From: Albidovulum sediminis
Lineage (GTDB): Bacteria > Pseudomonadota > Alphaproteobacteria > Rhodobacterales > Rhodobacteraceae
DNA length: 64,000 nucleotides
Direction of reading: 5' to 3'
NCBI RefSeq assembly: GCF_025380365.1
Contig: NZ_JAOCQF010000001.1
Span: 124,001 to 188,000 of the forward strand
The position numbers were made by a program, and so were the translations under genes. Positions 56,274 through 64,000 of the stretch are shown here, piece after piece. How positions within the stretch are numbered: position 1 is the first letter of the stretch; each line of letters starts with the position of its first letter. Below the pieces are notes generated by a model, which was not told where the DNA came from, made no database searches, and saw nothing but the letters and a program-made list of their open reading frames with translations.

Positions 56274-57707
56274 ATGGGATACCTGTTCTACCAACCGCAG
56301 AACGCGCACCGGGTCGAGGTCGAGGGGCGCAACCTCCTGTTCCACATCCCCACCACCTCGCTTTTCGAGATCGACAGCCTCGACGCGGCAGTGATCGACG
56401 CCTTCGCCCAGACGGGACGGGCGGACGCCGACGCGATCCGCTCGCTCTTCCCCTCGGCGGAGCCTTCGGACATGGCGCGCCGCATCCAGGGCCTTGTCGA
56501 TCTGGAGATCCTGACTGACGGGCGGGCGCCATCGCCCGAACGGCCGCCGGTCAAGATCACCCAGTTCCCGCTGACGACCATGGTGCTGAACGTCAACACC
56601 GGCTGCAACCTGTCGTGCACCTACTGCTACAAGGAAGACCTCGACACCCCGTCCAAGGGGCGCCGCATGGCCTTCGACACGGCGGTGCGCTCGATCGACC
56701 TGCTGCTGAAGGAAAGCCCCGACCAGAAGACCTATAACATCGTCTTCTTCGGCGGCGAGCCGTTGTCGAACCTCGCGCTGATCCGCGAGGTGGTGGAGCA
56801 TGCCGAGCCGCGGTTTGCAGCCCTTGGCAAGGCGGTCAACTTCACCCTGACGACGAATGCCACGCTTCTGAACGAACAGGTCGTGGACTGGCTCGACGCG
56901 CATCGCTTCGGGCTGACGGTGTCGATGGACGGGCCGAAGGCGCTGCATGACAAGAACCGCAAGACGGTCGGCGGCAAGGGCAGCTACGACGCGGTCGCGG
57001 CCAAGGCGCGGATGCTGCTCGCGCGCTATCGGTCGCGTCCCGTGGGTGCGCGAGTCACGCTGACGGCGGGCGTCACCGCGGTCGAGGAGATATGGGATCA
57101 CCTGAAAAACGACCTCGGCTTTGCCGAAGTCGGCTTTTCGCCCGTCACCTCGGGGCCGATGACCGCCTTCAACCTGACCGGCGACGAACTGCAGGCGGTG
57201 TTCGAGGGGATGAAATCCCTTGGCCGCCGCTATCACCGCGAGGCGCTGGAGGGCCGCAACATCGGCTTTTCCAACATGCACCAGATGATGCAGGACCTTT
57301 ACGAGGGCCGGTCCAAGGCGCTGCCCTGCGGCGCGGGCGTGGGCATGCTCGCCGTCGATCATGCGGGCGAGATCAACCTGTGCCACCGCTTCACCGGATC
57401 GGACATGGAGACCTTCGGGACGGTCACGGACGGCATCGCCCGCGACCGGCTGGCGGGCTTCATCGAGGCGCGCGCCGACCGCACCGGCAAGGGCTGCGCC
57501 ACCTGCCGCATCCGCAACCTCTGTTCGGGCGGGTGCTACCACGAAAGCTATGCCCATTTCACCGACCCGCTGAAACCCGCCTACCATTACTGCGACCTCA
57601 TGCGCGACTGGGTGGATTTCGGCATCGGCGTCTACGGCGACCTGATCGCCCGCGCGCCCGAGTTCTTCCACAATGTCATCGCACCCCGGAGGGCCAACGG
57701 AAAATGA
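56274..57707 (+). CDS. qhpD: Radical SAM/SPASM enzyme forming QhpC thioether crosslinks
   Basis: Cytoplasmic maturase that links Cys sulfurs to Asp/Glu carbons in the QhpC precursor. The 477-residue protein has the radical SAM cluster CNLSCTYCY at residues 111-119 (Cys111, 115, 118). A long Cys-rich SPASM-like C-terminal region ([29 protein letters not shown]) would bind auxiliary Fe-S clusters. The first 90 residues form a RiPP-type peptide-recognition domain. GGAGGACC precedes the ATG; the stop overlaps the qhpC start (ATGA). Confidence 0.95.
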   Translation: MGYLFYQPQNAHRVEVEGRNLLFHIPTTSLFEIDSLDAAVIDAFAQTGRADADAIRSLFPSAEPSDMARRIQGLVDLEILTDGRAPSPERPPVKITQFPLTTMVLNVNTGCNLSCTYCYKEDLDTPSKGRRMAFDTAVRSIDLLLKESPDQKTYNIVFFGGEPLSNLALIREVVEHAEPRFAALGKAVNFTLTTNATLLNEQVVDWLDAHRFGLTVSMDGPKALHDKNRKTVGGKGSYDAVAAKARMLLARYRSRPVGARVTLTAGVTAVEEIWDHLKNDLGFAEVGFSPVTSGPMTAFNLTGDELQAVFEGMKSLGRRYHREALEGRNIGFSNMHQMMQDLYEGRSKALPCGAGVGMLAVDHAGEINLCHRFTGSDMETFGTVTDGIARDRLAGFIEARADRTGKGCATCRIRNLCSGGCYHESYAHFTDPLKPAYHYCDLMRDWVDFGIGVYGDLIARAPEFFHNVIAPRRANGK

Positions 57708-58027
57708 AACCCCTGAACCAGAAAGCCGACCGTGTGCTGAAGGCCGCGGCCGAGGACAAGATGGACGAGGTCCGCGCGATGCAGACCGTGACCGCAGGCT
57801 GCGCCACGACCTTCGATCCGGGCTGGGAAGTCGACCCGTTCGGGTCGGTCGCCGCGCTCTGCCAGCCGATGGAGGCGGACCTCTACGGCTGCTCGGACCC
57901 GTGCTGGTGGCCCGCGCAGGTGCCCGACACGATGGTGGTGCACCCCGACTGGGACGCCAACGCGACCAGCGCCGCACGCGACTGGCGCGCGCTCGGCTCG
58001 GTCTTCCCCGGCGACAGCAATACCTGA
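57704..58027 (+). CDS. qhpC: Quinohemoprotein amine dehydrogenase gamma subunit (CTQ carrier)
   Basis: The 107-residue precursor of the catalytic subunit. A leader of about 26 residues ([20 protein letters not shown]...) precedes the mature chain. Using mature numbering of the Paracoccus protein, every modified residue is present: Cys7-Glu16, Cys27-Asp33 and Cys41-Asp49 for the thioethers, and Cys37-Trp43 (in [12 protein letters not shown]) for cysteine tryptophylquinone. In the precursor these are C33/E42, C53/D59, C67/D75 and C63/W69. Modification by QhpD and QhpG occurs before export, and QhpE removes the leader. It is coupled to qhpD by ATGA. Confidence 0.96.
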   Translation: MKPLNQKADRVLKAAAEDKMDEVRAMQTVTAGCATTFDPGWEVDPFGSVAALCQPMEADLYGCSDPCWWPAQVPDTMVVHPDWDANATSAARDWRALGSVFPGDSNT

Positions 58028-58037
58028 GGTGAAAGCG

Positions 58038-59132
58038 ATGAAGACATTCCTCACCGGGCTTTCCCTGGCCCTTGCCGGGGTTCTCGCCCCCGCTTCGGGC
58101 GCAGAGGCGCGCGACCTGCTCGTGACGGTCGCCCGGCCCGACAACCTCTATGTCATCGACGCGGCCAGCCGCACGGTGATCAAGGACTGCACCATCGGCG
58201 CGGAGCATCCCTCGCCGGGGGTCACGGTGATGTCGCCGGACGGGCGCATCGCCTACATGCTGCTCGACCGCTGGCAGAACGTCGTCGGCGTCAACATCGA
58301 GACCTGCGAGCGGGTGTTCTTCGCCCGCCAGTCGGAGGAGAAGGTGATCCGCCGCTCCATCGCCTCGCTGGCGGTGTCGCGCGACGGGACGCGGCTTTAC
58401 ACCGTGCGCAACCCGGTCCGGCACCATCCGGACCACTACGAGGTGATGGAACCCGAGTTCGCCGTCTTCGACACCGCCGCGGGCCTTGACGCAAAGCCGC
58501 TCGCGATCCATCCCGCGCCGCGCCGTTCCACGCTGATGGCGGCCGACGACGCCGGCACGGTCTATATCGCGGGGCACGACGTCTTTGCCGTCAATCCTGA
58601 GACCGGAGACACCAGCGTGGCGATCGCCAACGCCAACTGGGACCGCCCGACCTATTCGGGGCCGGACGTACTCGCCTTCTGGCCGATCGGGACGCAGAAC
58701 GACGAGTTCATGCTGCTCTACTCCGCCGCCGTCTTCACCGACGAGAAGAAGGAGGAGATGGCCGATTTCGTCTGGGGCTACGAATCCGTCGACCTGAAGA
58801 CCGGCGAGACCGAGATCAAGGACTTCGCCTCGTTCGAGGTCATCATGTTCTCGGCGGTGCGCAACCCCAATGCGGAGAACGAGCTTTACGGCGTCTACAC
58901 GCAACTCTCCAAGCATGACGTGGCCACGGGCGAGCTGATCAAGCGGGTGGACCTGCCGCATACCTACTACGTCATCAACATCTCCTCTGACGGCAAGGAG
59001 GTCTACGTCGGCGGCACCAACAGCGACATCGGCGTCTACGACACCTCGACGCTTGAGCGCATCGGCGAGATCCAGCTGCCCTCGGGTGGTGACATGAGCG
59101 TCAGCACGCTTCAGATCGTGCAGGCCGAATGA
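58038..59132 (+). CDS. qhpB: Quinohemoprotein amine dehydrogenase beta subunit (propeller)
   Basis: Periplasmic seven-bladed beta-propeller subunit that packs against QhpC and forms part of the substrate pocket. 364 residues with a signal peptide (MKTFLTGLSLALAGVLAPAS) and repeated propeller strands such as RPDNLYVIDAASRTVI, VMSPDGRIAYML and NISSDGKEVYVGG. The ATG at 58038 is chosen: GAGGTG, which overlaps the qhpC stop, lies 6 bp before it. GTG at 58029 would sit inside that ribosome site. The end overlaps the qhpF start (ATGA). Confidence 0.94.
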   Translation: MKTFLTGLSLALAGVLAPASGAEARDLLVTVARPDNLYVIDAASRTVIKDCTIGAEHPSPGVTVMSPDGRIAYMLLDRWQNVVGVNIETCERVFFARQSEEKVIRRSIASLAVSRDGTRLYTVRNPVRHHPDHYEVMEPEFAVFDTAAGLDAKPLAIHPAPRRSTLMAADDAGTVYIAGHDVFAVNPETGDTSVAIANANWDRPTYSGPDVLAFWPIGTQNDEFMLLYSAAVFTDEKKEEMADFVWGYESVDLKTGETEIKDFASFEVIMFSAVRNPNAENELYGVYTQLSKHDVATGELIKRVDLPHTYYVINISSDGKEVYVGGTNSDIGVYDTSTLERIGEIQLPSGGDMSVSTLQIVQAE

Positions 59133-60808
59133 CCGCCCTGCCGGTCACCGGCGGGGCGCTTCCGGCCCGGATGCGGCGCGGATTGATCCGGCGCGCCTTC
59201 GGGTCGGAATGGCTCTTCGACCGGCTCCGCCCCTATCTGGGGCGGGGCCTTCTGCTTCTGGCGCTCGGCCTTCTGGCGGCGGGGCTGGCGCTGGTTCCGC
59301 CCTGGCTTACCAAGCTGGTGATCGACCGCGGGCTGGTGGCGCGCGACCCGGACGCACTGGTCACCTGGGCGCTGGCGCTCTTCGGCGTGGGCTTCGTGGC
59401 GTTGATGCTCTCGGCCCTGTCCAACGTGCTTTACATGCGCGCCTCGGTCGCGATGCTGGCCGACCTCCGGCTGTCGTTGGCGCGCCTCGTGCTGGGGCGC
59501 TCGCCGCTCTGGCGGTCGGGCCAGCAGGCGGGCGAGATCATGGCGCGCCTCGACGGCGACGCGGGCGAGGTGCAGCAGTTCGCCTTCAACCTGCTGCTGA
59601 CCGGGGCCTCGGCGCTGGTCCGGCTTCTGGGCGGCGCGGCGCTGCTCTTCGCGCTGAACGCCCCGCTGGCGCTGGTCGCGGTGATGCTGGCCCCGCTCGA
59701 ATTGCTGTTCCTGACCTGGGCCCGCCCGCGGACCGAGGCGGTGACGCGCGCGGCCCGCGCTGCGCGCGGCGATCTGGCGGCACGGCTGACCGAGATGATC
59801 CAGGGCCTGATGCCGATCCAGGCCGCGGGCGGCGAGCGGGCGGTGATGACCGGCCTCGGCCGCGCGCAGGAAAGCCTCAACCGCGCGCTTCTGGGCGCGC
59901 AGGTCTGGGGCGAGGTCACGCGGACGGTGCCCGCGACGCTCGCCGCGCTGGCGCGCGCGGGCGTGGTGCTGATGGGGGGCTTCGCGGTCATCGAGGGGAC
60001 GCTGTCGCTGGGCGGCTTCGTCGCCTTCCTTGCCTACCTTGCCTTCCTGACCGGGCCGGTGCAGTCGCTGCTTGGCCTCTGGCAGGCGCGCGTCCGCGTC
60101 ACCGCCGCGCTGGAGCGGATCGACGGCCTGCGCCGCGATCCGCCGGGCGAGCCGCGCTGGCCCGAGGTGCCGGTGCCGCTGCCCGCGGGGGGGGGCGCGC
60201 TGGCCTTCGAGGATATTCCCCTTGCCGATGGCGGGCGCCTGAGCGCGGCGATCCCGGAGGGCACGAAACTGCGGATCGCGGGGCCGAGCGGGGCAGGGAA
60301 GTCCACGCTTCTTGCCCTTCTTCAGCGTCACGCGGACCCGGCGCGGGGGCGGATCCTGCTCGACGGCGCGGATATAGCGACGCTTTCCCGCGCCGACCTG
60401 CGCGCCGCGGTGATGCTGGTGCCGCAGCGGCCCTTCCTGCTGTCGGGCAGCGTGGCGGAAAACCTCGCCCTCTCCGCGCCCGATGCGGGGCGCGAGGAGA
60501 TGGAGCGCATGCTCGCGCTCGTCGGTCTCGACGGGCGGCTGACGCCCGAAAGCCGGCTGGGCGAGGACGGGCTGACGCTGTCGGGGGGCGAACGGCAGCG
60601 CCTCTGCCTGGCCCGCGCGCTTCTGGCGCCCTTCCGCGTCCTCATCCTCGACGAGGCGCTGTCGGAGGTGGACCCGCCGGCCGTGCGCCGGATCGTCGCC
60701 GCCATCGACGCGGGCTGGGGCGGCTGCACCCGCATTGTGGTGAGCCACGGCGGGGCCGAGGCCCTTGGCGCGTTCGACCGGGTGATCGAGGTCGGGGGCA
60801 GGGCGTGA
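59129..60808 (+). CDS. qhpF: ABC transporter for QhpC export
   Basis: A 559-residue fused transporter: an N-terminal exporter membrane domain of about six helices (e.g. LLLALGLLAAGLALVPPWL), then a nucleotide-binding domain with Walker A GPSGAGKST (385-393), signature LSGGERQRL (from residue 484), Walker B VLILDEALSE (Asp508-Glu509) and switch His540 in VVSHGG. In the Paracoccus system QhpF is the membrane step that delivers the crosslinked QhpC, which lacks a Sec or Tat signal, to the periplasm. Start overlaps qhpB, end overlaps qhpE. Confidence 0.93.
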   Translation: MTALPVTGGALPARMRRGLIRRAFGSEWLFDRLRPYLGRGLLLLALGLLAAGLALVPPWLTKLVIDRGLVARDPDALVTWALALFGVGFVALMLSALSNVLYMRASVAMLADLRLSLARLVLGRSPLWRSGQQAGEIMARLDGDAGEVQQFAFNLLLTGASALVRLLGGAALLFALNAPLALVAVMLAPLELLFLTWARPRTEAVTRAARAARGDLAARLTEMIQGLMPIQAAGGERAVMTGLGRAQESLNRALLGAQVWGEVTRTVPATLAALARAGVVLMGGFAVIEGTLSLGGFVAFLAYLAFLTGPVQSLLGLWQARVRVTAALERIDGLRRDPPGEPRWPEVPVPLPAGGGALAFEDIPLADGGRLSAAIPEGTKLRIAGPSGAGKSTLLALLQRHADPARGRILLDGADIATLSRADLRAAVMLVPQRPFLLSGSVAENLALSAPDAGREEMERMLALVGLDGRLTPESRLGEDGLTLSGGERQRLCLARALLAPFRVLILDEALSEVDPPAVRRIVAAIDAGWGGCTRIVVSHGGAEALGAFDRVIEVGGRA

Positions 60809-61458
60809 TCCGCGTGGCGCTGATCGACGGGCCGCTTGCCGCGGACCATCCCGCGCTCGGCGCGCGCAACCTGCTGCGGGCGGGGGATGCGGCGGGGCCC
60901 GAGGGCACGCACGCCGCCGCCATGGCCGCCGCGCTGCTGGCGGGCTGTCCGGGCGCGCGGATCGACAATCTCGTCGTCTTCGGCGGGGGCCTGACCACCA
61001 CCGCGGAATGCGTGGCCTCTGCGCTTGAGGCTGCGGAGGGGGCGGCGCTTGTCCTTTGCGCGTTTGGCATGGCACGCGCCGACCCCGGCATGGCGGCGGC
61101 CGTCGCGCGCCTTCTGGACGCGGGCGCGCTGGTGGTCGCAGCCGCCCCCGCCCGTGGCGCGCCGGTCTACCCGGCCGGGTTCGCGGGGGTGGTTTCGGTT
61201 CAGGGCGATGCGCGCTGCGGGCCCGGAGACTGGTCGCGGCTTGACCTTCCGCAGGCGCGGTTCGGCGCCTGTCCCGCGCTCGCGGGTCACCCCGGCGTCG
61301 GCGGGGCGAGCGTGGCGGCCGCGCATTTCGCCGGCATCGTCGCGCGCCGGATCGGGGCGGGCGAGGACCCCGCCGGGGTGATCGCCGAACTGGCGCGCAC
61401 CGCCCCCCATCAGGGCCGGGAGAGGCGGGGAATCGCGCCTGCGGCGCCGCCGGGCTGA
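60805..61458 (+). CDS. qhpE: Subtilisin-like leader protease for QhpC
   Basis: A 217-residue S8-type serine protease that removes the QhpC leader. The triad is readable: Asp8 in VALIDGPLAADHP, His36 in GTHAAAMAAALL and Ser169 in VGGASVAAAHFAG. The protein is much shorter than secreted subtilisins and has no signal peptide or prodomain, which fits an intracellular processing enzyme. The start is GTG at 60805 in a GTGA overlap with the qhpF stop. It is the last gene of the qhp operon. Confidence 0.92.
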   Translation: MIRVALIDGPLAADHPALGARNLLRAGDAAGPEGTHAAAMAAALLAGCPGARIDNLVVFGGGLTTTAECVASALEAAEGAALVLCAFGMARADPGMAAAVARLLDAGALVVAAAPARGAPVYPAGFAGVVSVQGDARCGPGDWSRLDLPQARFGACPALAGHPGVGGASVAAAHFAGIVARRIGAGEDPAGVIAELARTAPHQGRERRGIAPAAPPG

Positions 61459-61485
61459 GGCGCGGCCGGGCTGCCCGCCGGAGAG

Positions 61486-61501
61486 TTTGGCCGGAATTGT
61501 C
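61486..61501 (+). promoter_or_regulatory. Candidate QhpR box upstream of the acyl-CoA ligase gene
   Basis: TTTGGCCGGAATTGTC, identical over 16 bp to 53313-53328 and on the same strand. It lies 27 bp after the qhpE stop and 123 bp before the ligase ATG. The perfect repeat in two non-coding gaps flanking one operon argues for a common regulator. Confidence 0.55.
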
Positions 61502-61623
61502 GTCGGTGCGGGGGCTGCTGCCTCTGGCCCGGCGGGCGCGCATGGCGCAGAATGCGGCTCCGTCCCGGGGAGGGGGCGGGAAGTGCGCGCAGGCCCTTTG
61601 CGGAAGGGACGAGGGAGGAGAGG

Positions 61624-63339
61624 ATGCAGCCAGACGATACCGGCTTTCCGGCAGGCGGGCTTTCAGAGGTCAGGGGCGCGCTGGACGAGCCGCTGATCGA
61701 GGCGACGATCCCCGCGCTGCTGGCCCGGACCGCCGCGCGGATGGGGGATGCGCCGGCCCTTGTCTTTGCCGCGCAGGGCATCCGCCGCACCTGGCGCGCG
61801 TTCGCGGAGGAGGTCGACCGCCTCGCCGCCGGCCTTGCCGCGCTGGGGCTGGCCAAGGGCGACCGCGTCGGCATCTGGTCGCCCAACCGCTACGAATGGC
61901 TCCTGACGCAGTTCGCGACGGCCCGCCTGGGTGTCATCCTCGTCACCATCAACCCGGCCTACCGGGTGTCGGAACTGGACTACGCGCTCCGGCTGACGGG
62001 CTGCGCGGCGCTGGTCCTCAGCCCCCGCTTCAAGGGCTCCGACTATGTCGCCATGCTGGCCGAGGTCGTCCCCGAATTGCCGGCGTCCGCGCCCGGCGCG
62101 CTGGCGTCGGCGCGGCTCCCCGCGCTGAAGCATGTGATCGTGATGGGCGAGGAACGCCACCCCGGCACCTGGGCCTTCGACGAGATCCTGGCCCGGGGCG
62201 AGGGGGCGGATGCAACCGCACTCGACCGGATCGGCGCGACGCTTCGCCCGGAAGACCCGATCAACATCCAGTTCACCTCGGGCACCACCGGCCTGCCCAA
62301 GGGGGCGACGCTGACCCACCGCAACATCGTCAACAACGCCCATTTCGTCACCGGCAGGCTGAAGCTGACCGGGGCGGACGGGCTCTGCATCCCGGTTCCC
62401 TTCTACCACTGCTTCGGCATGGTCATGGGCACGCTCGGCTGCGTGACCAAGGGCGCGCGGATGATCGTCCCGGCCGAGGCGTTCGACCCCGTCTCGGTCC
62501 TCTCCACCGTCGAAGCCGAGGGGGCGACGGCGCTTTACGGCGTGCCCACGATGTTCGTCGCCATGCTGGAACACCCCGATTTCGCGCGCTACGACCTTTC
62601 CACCCTGCGCACCGGGATCATGGCGGGCGCACCCTGCCCGATCGAGGTGATGAAAAGGGTGCAGACGCTCATGCACATGCGCGAGGTCACCATCGCCTAC
62701 GGAATGACCGAAACCAGCCCGGTGTCGTTCCAGTCCGCCACCGACACGCCGCTGGAAAAGCGCGTGGCCTCGGTCGGGCGCATCCACCCGCATGTCGAGG
62801 TCCGCATCGTGGACGAGGCGGGGCGCACCGTGCCGGTGGGCGAACAGGGCGAGTTGCTGACGCGCGGCTATTCGGTGATGAAGGGCTACTGGGACGACGC
62901 CGTGCAGACCGCGAACGCCATCGACGCCGAGGGCTGGATGCACACCGGCGACCTCGCGCGCATCGACGCCGAGGGCTACTGCAACATCACCGGCCGGGTG
63001 AAGGACATGATCTGCCGGGGCGGCGAGAACATCTATCCGCGCGAGATCGAGGAGTTCCTCTATACCCATCCCGACGTCAGCCAGGTGCAGGTCTTCGGCA
63101 TTCCCGACGACCGTCTGGGCGAGATCGTCTGCGCCTGGATCGTGCCGAAGCCGGGCGCCGCGCCGTCCGAGGCTGCGATGCGCGACTTCTGCAAGGGCCG
63201 CATCGCGCATTTCAAGATCCCCGCACTCGTCCGCTTCCGCGACAGCCTGCCGATGACCGTCACCGGCAAGCCGCAGAAATACCTGATGCGGGACGCGATG
63301 ATTGCCGAACTCGGTCTTTCGGTCGCACAAACGGCCTGA
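61624..63339 (+). CDS. AMP-dependent acyl-CoA ligase
   Basis: A 571-residue member of the acyl-CoA synthetase family. Motifs: P-loop [33 protein letters not shown] and [32 protein letters not shown], and the C-terminal catalytic Lys in [10 protein letters not shown]. It activates a carboxylate through an acyl-AMP; chain length is not readable, though this subgroup often takes short to medium chains. GGGAGGAG precedes the ATG. Its place right after qhpE with a shared upstream element suggests it activates the acid formed from the amine-derived aldehyde (inference). Confidence 0.92.
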   Translation: MQPDDTGFPAGGLSEVRGALDEPLIEATIPALLARTAARMGDAPALVFAAQGIRRTWRAFAEEVDRLAAGLAALGLAKGDRVGIWSPNRYEWLLTQFATARLGVILVTINPAYRVSELDYALRLTGCAALVLSPRFKGSDYVAMLAEVVPELPASAPGALASARLPALKHVIVMGEERHPGTWAFDEILARGEGADATALDRIGATLRPEDPINIQFTSGTTGLPKGATLTHRNIVNNAHFVTGRLKLTGADGLCIPVPFYHCFGMVMGTLGCVTKGARMIVPAEAFDPVSVLSTVEAEGATALYGVPTMFVAMLEHPDFARYDLSTLRTGIMAGAPCPIEVMKRVQTLMHMREVTIAYGMTETSPVSFQSATDTPLEKRVASVGRIHPHVEVRIVDEAGRTVPVGEQGELLTRGYSVMKGYWDDAVQTANAIDAEGWMHTGDLARIDAEGYCNITGRVKDMICRGGENIYPREIEEFLYTHPDVSQVQVFGIPDDRLGEIVCAWIVPKPGAAPSEAAMRDFCKGRIAHFKIPALVRFRDSLPMTVTGKPQKYLMRDAMIAELGLSVAQTA

Positions 63340-63371
63340 GCCCCGGGCCGTTACGGGGCGCCTGCGGTGGC

Positions 63372-63584
63372 TCACGCCTCCGGACCGCCCTTGCCCTGCC
63401 CGAGGCGGGCCGCCATCCGGCCTGCGCGCAGGCACCAGATGCAGAAGCGGTCGCCAAGGGCGCTGCACAGGATCATCCCCACGAAGACCGGCGACAGAAG
63501 CACGGCTGCGAGTGCCGCCGAGAACCCGGTGGACCGGGGAACCTGGCGGAATGTCCGGGGCGGCGGCTTCTTGAGCTGTTGCAT
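63372..63584 (-). CDS. Small membrane protein, 70 residues
   Basis: Begins MQQLKKPPPRTFRQVPRST, then one hydrophobic helix (AALAAVLLSPVFVGMILC) and a basic end with FCIWCLRAGRMAARLG. Two cysteines spaced CIWC recall small metal- or thiol-active motifs but nothing firm follows. The ribosome site is weak; a longer frame to 63668 is possible. Convergent with the ligase gene. Confidence 0.45.
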   Translation of the reverse strand: MQQLKKPPPRTFRQVPRSTGFSAALAAVLLSPVFVGMILCSALGDRFCIWCLRAGRMAARLGQGKGGPEA

Positions 63585-63766
63585 GCAAGTCCCAAGAATT
63601 GCAGGAAAAGGAACGGGCGGACTCGCAACGGGGGAGGGCAGGATGGGTCGCCGCTCCGCGCGGATCAACCCTTCGCGACATTCTTTTTTCCGCCCCGATT
63701 GCGCCGCAATTCCGCCAGAATCGCGATCGTGCTGCCGCGCTGCCTCGGCGGTGGCTCAGTTGATGC

Positions 63767-63798
63767 TTGACATATCAGTTCTGATTTACAGATATACA
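63767..63798 (+). promoter_or_regulatory. Promoter/operator region of the Xre-type gene
   Basis: TTGACA (63767-63772) is followed by AT-rich sequence with AGATAT at 17-bp spacing and TATACA slightly further. Between them lies the dyad ATCAG-TT-CTGAT (63774-63785), well placed for self-repression by the HTH protein encoded downstream. Confidence 0.5.
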
Positions 63799-63822
63799 AT
63801 CATCCCGTTCAGGACATGGAAG

Positions 63823-64000
63823 ATGATCACCTCTGCCCAAATGCGTGCCGCCCGCGCGCTTCTTGGTCTCGACCAGAAGACGCTGGCGGAACTGTCCGGT
63901 GTTTCGGTCCCTACCATCCAGCGGATGGAGGCGAGTGCTGGCACCGTGCGCGGCGTCGTCGACAGCCTGACGAAGGTGGTCGAGGCGCTGGAGGGCGCGG
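63823..64000 (+). CDS. Xre-family HTH regulator (3' end outside window)
   Basis: The first 59 residues are visible: MITSAQMRAARALLGLDQKT leads into LAELSGVSVPTIQRMEASAG, a complete Cro/C1-type helix-turn-helix, then VRGVVDSLTKVVEALEG. Many such genes encode small stand-alone repressors of 70-100 residues. The AT-rich promoter with a central dyad suggests autoregulation. Target genes lie outside the window. Confidence 0.85.
   Translation, partial: MITSAQMRAARALLGLDQKTLAELSGVSVPTIQRMEASAGTVRGVVDSLTKVVEALEGA

Noticed and set aside
56241-58961. 906-codon minus-strand frame across qhpD, C and B
   Set aside because: Antisense to three recognised genes and without any domain signature.
61663-63681. 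672-codon minus-strand frame over the acyl-CoA ligase
   Set aside because: Shadow frame; the plus-strand ligase has all family motifs.

Overview
The window is GC-rich, densely coding chromosomal DNA. It looks like an alphaproteobacterium of the Rhodobacterales (Rhodobacter/Paracoccus/Roseobacter lineage). The evidence is the mix of a DddP-type DMSP lyase, a CarD regulator beside a 7Fe ferredoxin, an alphaproteobacterial Suv3-like helicase, FnrL-type boxes (TTGA-N6-TCAA), many GTG/TTG starts with strong GGAGG sites, and a quinohemoprotein amine dehydrogenase (qhp) operon of the type known from Paracoccus denitrificans. No rRNA, tRNA, CRISPR array or insertion sequence was seen.

Layout. 0-9.4 kb: purB, two small overlapping genes (one DUF6314), the DMSP lyase dddP, a methyltransferase, a GDP-mannose pair (mannose-1-P guanylyltransferase and phosphomannomutase), acylphosphatase and a D-2-hydroxyacid dehydrogenase. 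9.4-18 kb: lepA; an AT-richer DUF3800 gene plus a gene-poor stretch that looks acquired; then a run of very small membrane proteins and lipoproteins, cytochrome b561, a hydrolase and glyA. 18-31 kb: nadK, a cytosolic hybrid histidine kinase with a sigma54-type response regulator, prpE, murD, psd-pssA, an oxidoreductase, a host-attachment-like protein and a capsule-type glycosyltransferase. It ends with an HtrA-like protease whose PDZ domain is cut off by an in-frame TAG. Two genes here carry identically placed FnrL-type boxes. 31-43 kb: oligoendopeptidase F, the Anbu proteasome-like peptidase, lysophospholipase/SCP2, a TPR protein, helicase, S4 protein, fdxA, carD, a KefB/C-type antiporter, an Lrp regulator and hpd. 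43-52 kb: a very large Ala/Pro-rich single-span protein, a SIMPL protein, metY, small lipoprotein and membrane genes, a Do-type protease and a glycosyltransferase-like protein.

52-61.5 kb is the centrepiece: qhpR (divergent AraC regulator) and qhpG-A-D-C-B-F-E. This is a complete set for making quinohemoprotein amine dehydrogenase: the three subunits (A diheme, B propeller, C carrying the CTQ cofactor), the radical-SAM crosslinking enzyme (D), the flavin hydroxylase (G), the exporter (F) and the leader protease (E). Most junctions overlap by 4 bp. All residues that become crosslinked in QhpC can be read directly. An AMP-dependent acyl-CoA ligase follows in the same direction. A perfect 16-bp sequence found upstream of qhpG recurs upstream of this ligase. 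This suggests that QhpR controls both amine oxidation (amine to aldehyde) and activation of the resulting carboxylate. The window ends in a truncated Xre-type regulator.

I did not find a wholly unknown system. The best leads are the shared QhpR-box candidate, the paired FnrL-type promoters, the amber-split protease, the 953-residue GspL/PilP-like protein and the short transcript candidate in front of carD.
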